64,000 nucleotides of DNA from Paraspadella gotoi (taxonomy: Eukaryota > Chaetognatha), in contig CM119268.1 of the NCBI GenBank assembly GCA_051294375.1, positions 5,833,525-5,897,524 on the forward strand. The letters are read 5' to 3'. Shown in pieces: positions 19,848 to 31,899 of the stretch. Under the pieces are notes generated by a model. It worked only from the letters and a program-made list of their open reading frames with translations, did no database searches and was not told the origin of the DNA. A program made the translations under genes and the position numbers. Within the stretch, counting starts at the first letter, position 1; each line of letters begins with the position of its first letter.

Positions 19848-22800
19848 CCTTAGCTTGCTTTTTTTTCACACTCTTCCTTTCGTCAATCACATTCTCTTTT
19901 CTCTCTCCTCACAATCACATCACATCCTTTATCAATCACATCGTCCTTGTAATATAATTTTTCCCTCAGAAGTGAACAGAGTCGAGGAATTTTGGCGAAT
20001 AAGAATCGAAGAGGAAAAAAATGAAATTCAAACGAAGAAAGAATCAGTCAATCGATTGACCGTCGGAAGGAACGAACTTAATCTCAAGGTTCCAACGATT
20101 CTAATCTCAAATGTCTTATTCTAATCCGCGGCTTTATATTCTCCAACGCGGCCCGTCTCATCTTAGATTGAGAATTAAAGTTCGTATTTAGATTCAAGAT
20201 TTGGGTAAAGGATTAGGGTTTCGGATTAGGTTACCGATTAGTGATTTTGGGTTTACAGTTAGGGTTAAGGATTAGATCGAGTTTAGTGATTTGGGTTAAA
20301 AATCGGATTATCATTATGGGATAAGTCGTATATTAGGATTAACGTTGAAGGAACAGAAAATGGGGAGCTTTTGGTAAGTAGAGCGCTAATCTGATGTATT
20401 CTAATTTCATTTATTCTAATTTTTTTCCCTAATTTATCTTATTTATTTATCTCAATATTTTGTACAATACTGTAGAGATTCGTCGCTTAGGCCTCTGTAT
20501 TATGCCCTATTTTTTTTCGTCCTGGCCTGAATTTCATTCGGTCTCGGGCCTAACGTGGCTTTGGCCTCAACTGACGTAGCAATGGCGGTTCGATCAGTAG
20601 GAATTTTATTTTGTTCTGTAAAAAATACAAATTTATTCAGATTTACGGTGTTGTGAAAGTTCGTTCTTATACTTTCCCTACCTTTTCGCTCTGTTAACAG
20701 AGCAAGCAGCCTTTCTTTTCCTTTATTTTGTTAATTTTTATTTTTATCCTTGTAAGGTTTATTTCCTTCTTCTTTCTCTCTTCTTTCATATTTGTGTTAT
20801 TACTTATTAGATCCTTAGATCATTTGCTTTTTCTCCCATAATAATTTTTCGCGCCTCTTTTCTCATTCTTATTTTCCTCTAATTTCGCTTAAAATTAGAC
20901 AAATATATTTGTAAATGTTGTTAATGGTGTTATTATTCGGGATTTCTTATTTCGAAGGTGAAAGAAATTCGGGCGGAATTGGAGGCTTTGAAGGAACACG
21001 CTTGTCACGTGGGCGACGTTGTCAAAGTCATTAAAGATGGAGAGAAGACAATGTGCTACGTCAAAGTAGGTTGATCTTAAACAACGACATTGGCTCATTT
21101 CGAACAAAGAAAAAAAAAAAAACTAAAAATGCATCAACGAACAAAAGGTCATGCACGAAAAAGTGGTGGTAGATTTGTCACATGAGGTCAACGTCATGGA
21201 TTTGGTGCCCGGGGCCCGCGTCGCCCTCAGAGCCAGTTCCTTGGAAGTTCTAAGGATTTTGCCTACAGCGGTAACATGACATTTTGAGTTTATTTTCAGT
21301 TTGTTTATTGAATCAGGATAATTTACGGCGTTTCAACAGTCGCGGCGCATTCTTTCAGCCAAAGCACATAGTTTTGTCACAATCTCAGTTGCCCTCATAA
21401 AAGCTTTGTTATTGACTTATTGAAATACATTTTGCTGATGATCTATAAAACAAATTATAACCTTTTTTTCTCTCTAGATTAAAAAAGAATATATATATAC
21501 TTTTTTTAAATTTTTCCTTGTTAATTTTTCTCTTTATATTCTTATTTTCAGTTCAGAAAAATGAATGAGTTAGATTATGAAATATTTATGAAATATTTAT
21601 AGATCTAGACTGACCTAAAAATCGTCTCATTGAGTCGCGTCTCTACTGCGGCTGATATTCCGAATTAAATCATATTATATACTTGAAAAATGTCGCGATA
21701 CCCATCCCATCCTCTGCACGTTGGAGTCCACAGGTCGACCCCGGAGTCGCCATGATGTTGTTGGAAACGTCCCCGGATGTAACCTACGACATGTTGGGCG
21801 GAATCGACAAGCAAATTCAGGAAGTGAAGGAGGTGATCGAACTGCCGATCAAACATCCGGAGCTTTTTGAATCTTTGGGAATTCAGCAGCCGAAAGGTAA
21901 GTTGAGGTAAGGTCTTTGAGTGCTATTTTTCGAAAGCGCCCCCTTTTTTCGTTGAATAATTTATTTTTTTTATCTATAATCAAATCAATAACCCAATCTC
22001 TAACCTTTATCCTAAAACATATTGTCTAAACCTTAACGTTAACCTAACCTTAATCTTTGAACCTTACTCTATCTTTAAACCTAAAAAATATTTAAATTCC
22101 GAATCTATGCTGAACTGTGAACAATTAGGCTGAGATGAGTCGATTTTGAAAAATATGGCCATCCTTTTAACCATCGAGCGTGACTGAATAATCGGACACT
22201 TTTGTCAACAGGCGTGATCCTTTACGGCCCGCCTGGCACGGGCAAAACCCTCTTGGCTCGGGCCGTAGCTCATCACACATCCTGCCGTTTCATACGCGTG
22301 GCGGGAACGGAACTAGTTCAAGTCAGTTCGAGATTCTGACCTACTTAAAAATATTTTTTCTTTTATAATTTAGCTTTATTAAGATTTATTATTGTTTTCC
22401 TTTAAGTTTTATTTGAATGAACATAATTAAAAATATTAATATTAATATTAATATTAATCTTATTCCTAAACTAAACCGATACCTTGACCCATGTGTCCAT
22501 AAAAAAATTTTCATTTATGATAAGTTTGCTAAATCTCAATAATTTTTCTCTACTTTTCGATCAGAAATACATCGGCGAAGGAGCTAGAATGGTGAGAGAG
22601 ATTTTCCTTTTGGCCAGAAATCACGCGCCGGCGATTATATTCATGGACGAGATCGACTCTGTAGGCAGCGCTAGGATGGAACGTGAGTCTGGGAAAGAGA
22701 GACGTGGAGGGGGGGGGAACGTGAGAATAACTTGCGGAATTATTACTTTCTCCGTTTTGATATACTTTTTTTTAACTTTTTAATATTCCACGAACCAGAG

Positions 22801-24822
22801 GGGAATTCCGAAGTCCAACGAACGATGCTTGAACTCCTTAATCAACTGGATGGATTCGAAGCTTCTAACAACATCAAGGCAAATTGGCTTTTGTGATAAA
22901 AGGCATAAAGGACCAATATTTTTTACACTGATCCGTTATATTATGATTGTTTTTATATATATATATACTTATTGCATAATCTCTAAGCTTTTTCTTTTGG
23001 AAAAGCTTGGCTTATGATTGTAACCTCAATGTCATTTGCGTATTGCAGTAATCGATTAAAAGAAACTTTTAACAGCAATACTTAAATAGTTACAATTGAG
23101 ACTTTTTATTACCCACGTTTTTTAATTGATTATTCGTAAAATTTACGAGACATGTACATTTAAAACCATTTACGATTTTGTATTCAAATAATGCTAATTG
23201 GGTACCGTTTCGACAGATTTATTTTTCCCCGTATGTTCTTATGGACTTTCTTTCGTAAGGGAGCCAATTTTTAGTAAACATAGTCCTTCCAATTAAGGAA
23301 AGTCTTTGACGCTCATTCGGAGCATTTTTTCTTACCCTGATGAATGTAACAACCTGCTATCGAGCATCATAAGAGATTGTGCCTTTTAATTGTCGCTCGT
23401 CTAACTGGCCTTATTTTCTTAAAGCGCCCCATTTCATTTTAAAGTCAAAATTAAATTATTTTTTGTTTTTGTTTCAAGATTAAGTTAGGGTTAGCGATTA
23501 GCATATGGATTAGTTTAAAGATTGAGGTTAGGGATTAGTTTAATGATTATGGTTAATGATTAGGGTTAACGAATAGCACATGGATTAGTTTAAAGAATGA
23601 GGTTAGGGATTAGTTTAATGATTATGGTTAATGATTAGGGTTAGGGACTAAGGGTTTGGGTTAGGGTTAAAGATTAGGGTTTAGGGTTTGGGTTTGGGTT
23701 AAAGATTAGGTCTTAGAGCTATGGTTAAAGATTGCATTAGGAATTTGGGTGAGGGATTAAGTTTATAAGTTTTATCACAGATATTAGGGTTAAATATCAT
23801 CGCAGAGGAATCGAGACTCCAGAATCGAAATCGGATCGGCGACGCGAGCATCGGCCAATGGGCAGATGGGCTTCTTTCCGGCTGTAAAATTTACCCTTGC
23901 CTCCGATCCGATTGTATTGTATAAATAAGAACCCTAACTTGTATTGATTCACTCTGCCTCGAGAATTGGCACCGTCTTGTATTAATGTCTAAATTCTGAA
24001 GAAATAAAATCCACTTTGGTTTCGCCTAGAAATCCCTGTCTATTTACTTAATTGTGGTGGCAGCGGTGGGATTCGAACCCACGCCTCCGAAGAGACTAAA
24101 TTTAAAGAGATTAAATTTAAATTTAGGAACAAAGGAACAGAAACAGGTTGCTTTGGGAAAAGTGAGCCCCCTCTCTCCCCCCCCAAAGGTGATCATGGCG
24201 ACCAACCGTCTCGACATCATGGACGAGGCTCTCCTCCGCCCGGGACGGATCGACCGCAAGATCGAACTTCCTCCACCGAACGAAGACGGTCGACTCGACA
24301 TCCTGAGAATTCATTCGTCAAAGATGAATTTGATGCGAGGAATCAATTTGAGGGCCGTCGTCGAGAAAACAAAAGGCGAATGATCTCTCACACTTTCTTT
24401 TAACTAATAAATTTACCTAAATTCTTTGTTAATTGATTTAAAATTTCAAAAATAACTACCAAACAATTTGAGATAATTTTTTTTTGATACTCAGAAAGTT
24501 TGAAATTGTCGCTTTAATTCTTACAGGCAAATTCATTCTTAACATTTTCATTAATCATAACCACTATGATTATAATGATTATAACCATTATTATCATGAT
24601 TATCCTAATTGTTAATACTACAATCCTAACGTTCATTCTTCCTTGGCACCGCAATCAGGCGCCTGCGGGGCCGAGGTGAAGAACCTGTGCACCGAAGCCG
24701 GGATGTTAGCTCTGCGCGAGAGAAGAAGTCACGTGACCCAAGAGGATTTCGATCTCGCCGTCGCGAAAGTCATGAAGAAACTCGAGTCGGAAGATATGAG
24801 CATAGTGAGGTTGTGGAAATAG
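19638..24822 (+). CDS. PSMC5: 26S proteasome regulatory ATPase Rpt6 (PSMC5)
   Basis: AAA+ ATPase subunit of the 19S cap; the Rpt ring unfolds and threads ubiquitinated proteins into the 20S core in nucleus and cytosol. Ten exons join in phase: 19638-19794, 19970-20088, 20958-21065, 21148-21270, 21734-21896, 22212-22321, 22565-22682, 22799-22878, 24189-24375, 24659-24822. Seen in order: an N-terminal coiled-coil segment, the OB-like region, Walker A GPPGTGKT (about 229-236), Walker B IIFMDEID (about 284-291), the MATNR sensor segment, [10 protein letters not shown], and the C-terminal end VRLWK. From the first ATG the protein is 442 aa. Starting at the in-frame ATG at 19716 gives about 416 aa, closer to the roughly 406 aa of human PSMC5, so that start may be the real one. 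Introns 8 and 9 use GC donors (22879, 24376). Intron 8 holds an LTR-like remnant and a telomere-like element. Confidence 0.96.
20190..20385 (+). mobile_element. Telomere-like-core element, copy B (Rpt6 intron 2)
   Basis: Degenerate TTAGGG-like repeats (GATTAGGGTTTCGGATTAGG) end in GGAACAGAAAATGGGGAGCT, which is end 2 of the family. The left end is not clear. Confidence 0.65.
21930..22130 (-). mobile_element. Telomere-like-core element, copy C (Rpt6 intron 5)
   Basis: Starts with CGAAAGCGCCCCCTTTTTTC, continues with TAACC/CCTTAACG-like repeats, and closes with AAACCTAAAAAATATTTAAA, which matches the end 1 flank seen near 46440. Confidence 0.6.
23410..23790 (+). mobile_element. Telomere-like-core element, copy D (Rpt6 intron 8)
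   Basis: Opens with TTAAAGCGCCCCATTTCATT (end 1) and runs into the longest TTAGGG-like core of the window, with stretches such as GGGTTAGGGTTAAAG. A subrepeat of about 100 bases (ATGGATTAGTTTAAAG...GTTAATGATTAGGG) is duplicated at 23505-23570 and 23580-23640. The right end is lost at the junction with the adjacent LTR-like sequence. Confidence 0.7.
23800..24097 (+). mobile_element. LTR-retroelement remnant ending in a tRNA-Leu primer-binding-like site
   Basis: The segment has a TATA box (TATAAATA, 23920-23927) and, about 80 bases later, AATAAA (24003-24008), the order expected for U3-R-U5 of an LTR. It is followed at 24055 by TGGTGGCAGCGGTGGGATTC and continues to 24097 as the exact-looking complement of the 3' part of a cytosolic tRNA-Leu (acceptor 3' strand, T arm and variable arm) including CCA. 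TGG plus the tRNA 3' complement is the classic primer-binding-site signature. No gag-pol follows; Rpt6 exon 9 starts about 90 bases later. The exact LTR boundaries are not resolved. A tRNA-derived retro-insertion is the alternative. Confidence 0.5.
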
Positions 24823-26030
24823 AGAGGTTATGGAAATAGAGAGGTTGTGGAAATATAGAATAAGAGGAGAGAGGAGCTGTCAAAATAAAGAGTTAGACAT
24901 GATATGAGGATAGATAAGCAGTGGAATTAGAAAGGTAGATAGAGAATGAGTATAAAGAGGCTGTGGAAATAGAAAAGAAAAAAAGGATATGAAGGCTATT
25001 GAAAAAGTAGAGAATGGAGAACTCATGGCGAGAGCTCGAGAGGAAATCAGGTTTTAAAGAGAAGTAAAGGAAAGTTACGTAATCGAAGCGCGAGAAAGAT
25101 TAGGAGAATATGGAAATATGAGTTTAAGGGTTGGATCTTGGTGATACATAAGCGGTGATGTAGTAAAACGATGGATTTAAAAAAAAAGAGAATCAAATAC
25201 AAATTGTTCTTCTTTTATGACAAAAAATCGGGAGAAATATAAATCATCGGGATTTCTAAGTCTTTTTTTTGATTATTTAGTGTAGAGACGAAATTTATAT
25301 ATGTTAGATTGTTATTGAAAGATTTTATTAAAAATAAATTGAGCTGAGATTGATTGTAGGATCCTGGAATAGAAAATAACTAAATTAATCGATAGCCTAT
25401 TTTAGTTTCAAACCTCAATTTTTAAACCAACGTGAACCGAAAGCCTTTTTTTTCCCTGAAAAATCGTCCAAGAATCTGAGGACCTCTATCGCCCAAAACC
25501 AACATTACTTCTTTTGTTTTTCTTTTTTATTTCTCCATCCCTCCGTCGCCCCTCTCTCCGAAAAAAACTATTCAGTTTTAGCTGGAAAGTGAAATTAATA
25601 AAAAGAGAATCGTTTATCGAAGTTATTTAAGTTACTTACAATTATGTTTTATTATTTTATTTTGGCAATTTACATTAATAATTAGGTCTCATTTCCTTTT
25701 GACTCACGAGTGAAATCATGAAAAAAATAAAAGACAAAGAAGAAAGCAACAACAAATCAGGAGAAAAACTCGTAATTGTTGCGACTGCAAGCTGAGACAG
25801 AAGAAAGGGGAGGGAGAGAGAGTCTCTCTCTCTCTCTCTCTCTCCCTCTCTCTGTCCCACTAATTATAAAGATTGCACAAGCTGATACTCTAGTCAGCCA
25901 AGATGAGTTTGATTCGAATCTCGGTTAAAAACAAACTTGGGGGGAAAAGTAATGAAAGGGAAGGTCTTGTCAAGTCGCTCAAATAACAGCGAAACTGGTT
26001 TTGAGTTTTACCGACGAGAAAAAGGAAATT
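24823..26030. other. Rpt6 3' flank and intergenic DNA
   Basis: After the Rpt6 stop there is a degenerate tandem repeat of GGTTATGGAAATAGAGA-like units (about 24805-24860, decaying to 24980), then AT-rich DNA and a short (TC)n near 25820-25845. No gene is recognised. Confidence 0.5.
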
Positions 26031-26049
26031 GGGTCAATGTTGGTGACAA

Positions 26050-26851
<802 letters not shown>

Positions 26852-27068
26852 GCTCTACTTATCAGTCGACCTTGGGGCAGCGAAAAGGACTTTGCCTTTT
26901 TTTTCAAAAGTTCGATGATAAAGTGAAGGAACGAACCACAGACGCCGGGTTGGATTTTTTTTTCATTTTTCATATCGTCTCGGACTCTGTCTATGTCTCT
27001 GTCTCGCTCATTCTCGCTTTAACTTTATTCAAGAGTCGACAGTAACAACTACAGCTACAGCAACAGCG

Positions 27069-29123
27069 ATGGGGCGACGAAATTCTGACGAAGTTTTGGA
27101 GGAAAAAAGGAGATGGAGGACTGGAGGTGATTCGTCCAACGGAGAATCAGATGAGGTAGTCTTTTTTATTATTATTTGTAATTTCTTTAAGATTTGTTTA
27201 TTTTTATTTTCAACTACAACCAACGTTCCAAAGTTCATTACATTCCATTACGCTTACTTCGTTTTAAATCCGTAAAAACCGTTAAAATAAATGTTAGAGG
27301 CTAAAGTTTTCCAATATATTCTTTTATTTTTTTCATGAAAATTATTTCAAAATTTTGAAAATATGTTTGTTTTTTTTAAATTCAAATAAAAAATTCCGCT
27401 TATGGTCACGGGGGAAAAAAAGATGTTTTTTACTTCAACTTATCCCCAAGAAACTATTTTCACTTAAAAAACAATCAGTATGACCGACTGACAGACTGAC
27501 CGACCAAAAGTGACAACTAATGACCAGCGCCTACGACAAACCGGACGCTACTGTGATACCTCACTTTATACTTCGACCCCCAGAGTTATTTTTTAAAAGT
27601 CCCGACTTCCGATCCATGAGAGAGTCACGATTTTCCCGCCCAAAAAAAAATGACGTAATGCCCCGTATAATTGTTTAAGGAGGAAAGTCGCGTTCGTCGA
27701 CGAAGAAGAGACGGAGAAACATCGATCGATCGAGAAGAGGAAGAGAAAAAACCGAAATTGAGAAGATTAAAAAGCGAAGGGGAAAGTTTATGCCGATTGG
27801 TAAACATGAACAGAAAAACTCAGGTGAGTTAAATTAAAAGAAAAGTAGTAATTTTACTTTTATAAAGCGAAAATCTTACTTACCTAAGGTTACTTTATTC
27901 AAACTATTGGTATTAATTATCTTAATTATAAAATGGGCGCGACATCGTTTGTTCAAACTAATTCATAATTCACTAATATCACACTAATACATTGATAAAA
28001 TTTTCTTTTATTCAGCCCGACAACCCAGTTCACCGACAACAGGATTCACTTTTCTCTTCATCTTCTGGATTCACAGATTTTTCGGGTTTTTTGAATCTTT
28101 GTATTTTGCTCCTCTTCATGTCTCACTCCAGACTCGTGCTGGGTCATTTGCTCCAGCACGGTTTTCTCGTCAATCCGGTCATTTGGTGAATAAATTGAAT
28201 TTTTTTTATTATTATTATTTTAACGAAATATTACTATTTTGACGCGACTCAAGTCACGCACGCCCTCGTCTCTTCCCAACAGGGTTCAGATAGGAATGTC
28301 CGCCGCGACTCTAACCCCAGTTCGTCTCCTCTATCTCTCCAACATCTTCATCCTCTTTTCTTTCTTCGTCGAGAAACAACGACATCGTCTTCCCTTCCTC
28401 CTCGTCCGCCTCCTTCACTCCCTCAACCTACTCCTCCTCCTCCTCCTCCCGACTCTCGTCATCCTTCATTTTCATCCTCATCCGATCGCCGGATGTCAGG
28501 TCCCGATTTGGCGTCGTGGTAGCGAGCGCTCTTGTGGATTTAAAGCGATCCCGTCTTCGAATCCTTTTCGTTCATTTTTTTTTTGTTTCTTTATCTTTTC
28601 AGGTCTGCGCCGTTTACACTGTTCTCTTCCTGAAGCTGGTCAGCTACGCCAGGCAAGAATTGACTTTTGTTATGGCTGACGGAAAGCGATTGGTGTTGTG
28701 AAGCGACGTTAAACGATTTTGAATGAGATTAAATTTGTAATAGAAAATTAGAATTTAGCCGTCTACCATAAAAATAATGGAAACAAATTGATCATAACTC
28801 ATCCGAGTTATTAATAGATTAGTTTATCCTATTTAAAACTACAAATTTATGTCGCTCCTTGAAATCTTTGTCAGCCATTGCTCCAAGCTCAGCCCGCCGA
28901 TAAACATAACTCTCCCAGTGGTGATCCGGTAAAGATATCAGTCGATAACTATTCGGTACGAGGATCGATCCCCAATGGTAGCTAAGGAAAGCGTGAGGAC
29001 GGCCCTAAACCGCTTTGAGGGCGAAAAAAAAAAACCATCAAGCCTGGTTTAAAGCCCGGGATAGGTTCCATCGCTGCCAATGGAGCAAATAAGATGCGAA
29101 TAGTCTTCAGTACACTTAGCGAC

Positions 29124-29161
<38 letters not shown>

Positions 29162-29639
29162 GTCAATGAGTGGTGTTTCGATTCCTCACTCGTCGGAAAA
29201 CCCAGAATGCGTCGAAGCAAATCTACAGCGATGAAACCGAGAGAAGAGGAGATCAAAGGAGTTGAGCAGATGGTCGTTTATCCGGAAAATCTTAATATCA
29301 AGGTGAATATGTAGAGTAGAAGGTTGAAACGAACTTAATTTTACAAGCATTAGATATAATACTTTCAAACTTATCAATCGAGCCAATTTATTTCGAATTT
29401 TTATTTCTTAGTTTAGTATTTATTTGTGAATGTATAATTTTTTTTACTTTCTTTCGCCTTTGACAGGATTTATATTACTTTATTTTCGCGCCAACTCTTT
29501 GCTACGAGATCAATTTTCCTCGTTCACCAAAACGTCGACTTTGGTTTCTCGGTTATAGAATCGCTGAGATGATTTTCTTGGTTCAAGTCATGATGGGTCT
29601 CGTGCAACAGTCGATCTTTCCTATCGTCATGAAGGTAGA

Positions 29640-29698
<59 letters not shown>

Positions 29699-29711
29699 AG
29701 AAGGAAGAGAG

Positions 29712-29749
<38 letters not shown>

Positions 29750-31108
29750 TAAAATTGGCAGTTGATGCTTACAATCAAGAATCAATTCTCTCAAGATAAG
29801 AATTAGTCAAGTAACCAGTTACCAGTTGTATTGATGTTATTTGTCCATGATCTTTTTTTTTTTGTACTCGCCATTCTTCAAAATTTTTACAAAATTTATT
29901 AATAAATTTAATAAATTCAGCTCGTGAGCCTTTCGACAAGTTGGACTATTCCACAACCGTGGAAAGAATTCTCAGTCTCGCAATTTGGAATCACTTTGTT
30001 TGGCTAATCTTTTTCTATTGGTGCTTTCACTCTTCACTTAATGTTCTCGCCGAGTTGTTGAGGTATGTTCAATGTTTAATTTAATTTAATTAATCAAACT
30101 ATAAAAAACTTAAAAGTATTTTTTCAATTTACCTAGAGAAAAAAAAAGCTTAATTCAAAACTTTTGGGGAGAAGTAAAAAATTCGTGAAAACCAAGAAAA
30201 GCTTTGACCTCAATATAGAATGTAATAGAACATTTTTTTTGGCGCAGTCTTTAATTCTAAAATTCCTTATCTTAGGTTTGGGGATCGAGCGTTTTATCAG
30301 GATTGGTGGAATAGCGACACTATAGAAGTTTTTTGGCAAAAATGGAACATTCCAGTTCACAGGTAAACAAGGGGAAAAGTTAAAAAATAACGTATTATAC
30401 CAATATATACCAATATAGTGCTCATGTCATTTCTAATTCTTGATAATCACTAACTTCGACAGACTGAAAAAATAAATTAATAATATTTAAAAGTCGCTAA
30501 TATTTATATTTAATACATCCGATTTTTTTTTCTTTAGATGGTGCGTTCGTCATCTCTACAAACCAATTTTGAGACGAGGTTTTGGAAAAAAATTCGCCTC
30601 CATCGCCGTTTTTTTCCTTTCTGCTTTTTTCCATGAATTTATCATCAGCGTTCCTTTGAACATGTTTCGTCTATGGTCATTCATGGGTAAGTCCATTAAA
30701 TCGTCTCTGATAGTGCGTTGATAGTAATTATTACATACATTTTAAATGCACTATTTGCGGTTGTAACAATTAAGAAAGTTGGTTGGTTGGTCATTTTTTT
30801 AAGTTATTATTCATAAAAAACGATTTTCACGAATGCAGCAACTATTTCTATTGACTATTTATTTATTTTTTTATTACCAAACTATTTTATATTTTTTAAG
30901 CTTATTTGTTTTCATTACTTTTTTTGTTTCAGGAATGTTGGGACAAATTCCGATGGCTTCAGTTGTAAGACTTTTCCCTGGAAAAATGGGAGGAATGGGC
31001 CTAAGAAATGCGTTGGTATGGATGTCTATTATTTTGGGCCAGCCTGTTGCCATTTTTATGTACTTTCACGATTATTACGTAAAAAATGTCTCATCAAATG
31101 AATCGTAA
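27069..31108 (+). CDS. DGAT1: Diacylglycerol O-acyltransferase 1 (DGAT1), MBOAT family
   Basis: ER membrane enzyme that makes triacylglycerol from diacylglycerol and acyl-CoA. Eleven exons join in phase to about 507 aa (human is 488): 27069-27155, 27680-27823, 28016-28185, 28283-28499, 28603-28652, 29161-29302, 29467-29634, 29929-30062, 30276-30362, 30538-30686, 30933-31108. The N-terminus is charged and Arg-rich (RVRRRRDGE), then comes [17 protein letters not shown], followed by several hydrophobic membrane segments. Family landmarks are [19 protein letters not shown], the FYQDWWN motif (about 377-383), and AFFHEF with the catalytic His at about 432 (equivalent to human His415). The end is [17 protein letters not shown]. 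Intron 5 uses a GC donor (AG|GCAAGA at 28653), and its acceptor is a (TC)n array. The exon 8 acceptor is taken as GTGAG|CC at 29928/29929, because the CAG eight bases earlier would break the frame. The first exon is assigned by phase and composition and is less certain. Confidence 0.95.
28860..29115 (-). repeat. Dispersed SINE-like repeat family B in DGAT1 intron 5
   Basis: In reverse complement it reads GCCGTCCTCACGC followed by CCATTGGGGATCGATCC, a block shared with 34480-34545 and with 57535-57600 / 59640-59700. The GGATCGATCC core resembles a Pol III B box, suggesting a tRNA-related SINE, but no full promoter or tail is clear. Confidence 0.6.
29644..29750 (+). repeat. (GA)n array directly after the DGAT1 exon 7 donor
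   Basis: GA dinucleotide tract starting about ten bases after the donor (ATGAAG|GTAGAATATAGAGAG). Confidence 0.95.
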
Positions 31109-31524
31109 AAACGTATCTAATTTGCTGATTTCAATCTTGATATTGCTCAAAGTGAGAGAAGGTGCAAAAATCATTCCTTTCGTTCTTTAGTTTATTCTTG
31201 ATTTAATTACATAATATCGAAACAACGTTTACTTTTGATCTACTAGGGAATATAAAGTGTATTATGTAATGGAATTTAGGTAGTGTTACGAATAATTACG
31301 CTACACTTTTTAGTCCGGCCACTTATTGATATTGGTCAGGCGGACATCTTTTTTTTTTGTGCTTGCTCGAGAAAAGAGAAAATAATAGTTTCTGTTCATT
31401 TTTATTAAATATTCATAATTTTTCGTTTATATCTTATGTCATAATTAATTTGATGCATTTCTTCAATTTCAAACCTCACTCTCATAGCCCTTAACATCCT
31501 GATCCTAAGAGTTTTTATTCATCC
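31109..31524. other. Convergent 3' spacer downstream of DGAT1
   Basis: AT-rich DNA between the DGAT1 stop and the minus-strand open exon at 31525-31882. It presumably holds 3' UTR sequence. Nothing else is seen. Confidence 0.5.
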
Positions 31525-31882
31525 TTAGCTCGTCATAATCTCACTAAAGGATGAAGAAGGGAAAGGACAGGTAAAGCCTTTACTAAAGGCAAGAGAATCG
31601 GGAGAAAGAGGCGACAGAGGGGAAGAGTCGTTGCTTTCTTGAGTCAGTCGCTTCGATGGAGTTTGCAGATGCGCAGGAATTGCAACGATTTCGATGTCTC
31701 GACTTTGTTGCTTATGCAAGGCAACGCCGTTCGAGTCACCCATTGGAGATTTTCTATGCATCGGAAGCGACTCCACCTCGAGCGTCGGCGTTTGACAATT
31801 TGCTGGAGCGTCATTGTCTTTTAACGAATTGGAATTTTGAGGCGTTGCGGCAGCGAAATCCATTCTGCGACGCTGTTTTAAT
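31525..31882 (-). CDS. Possible alternative terminal exon of the neighbouring zinc-finger-type gene
   Basis: An open segment of 119 codons, including the stop, follows an acceptor-like TTATTCAG. It encodes RLKQRRRMDFAAATPQNSN and continues Ser/Pro-rich to SSSFSEIMTS. Its reading phase needs an upstream exon ending in phase 2. Exon 9 of the upstream minus-strand gene (ending at 33703) is in that phase, so this could replace exon 10 (33157-33475) as an alternative last exon. The annotated exon 10 has no phase-2 donor I trust. It could also belong to a separate short gene. No family is recognised. Confidence 0.4.
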
Positions 31883-31899
31883 CTGAATAATAGATAACA

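Noticed and set aside
23480-23790. True telomere or internal telomere fusion
   Set aside because: The TTAGGG-like units are degenerate, short and bounded by element ends that recur elsewhere. No perfect (TTAGGG)n run occurs.
24055-24097. A complete tRNA-Leu gene on the minus strand
   Set aside because: Only the 3' part is present. The D arm, anticodon arm and 5' acceptor strand are absent, and CCA is encoded, so this is not a functional tRNA gene.
24054-24383. Continuous frame starting in the tRNA-like segment and running into Rpt6 exon 9
   Set aside because: The N-terminal part is translation of the tRNA-Leu complement and intron. A clear acceptor at 24188/24189 begins the true exon.
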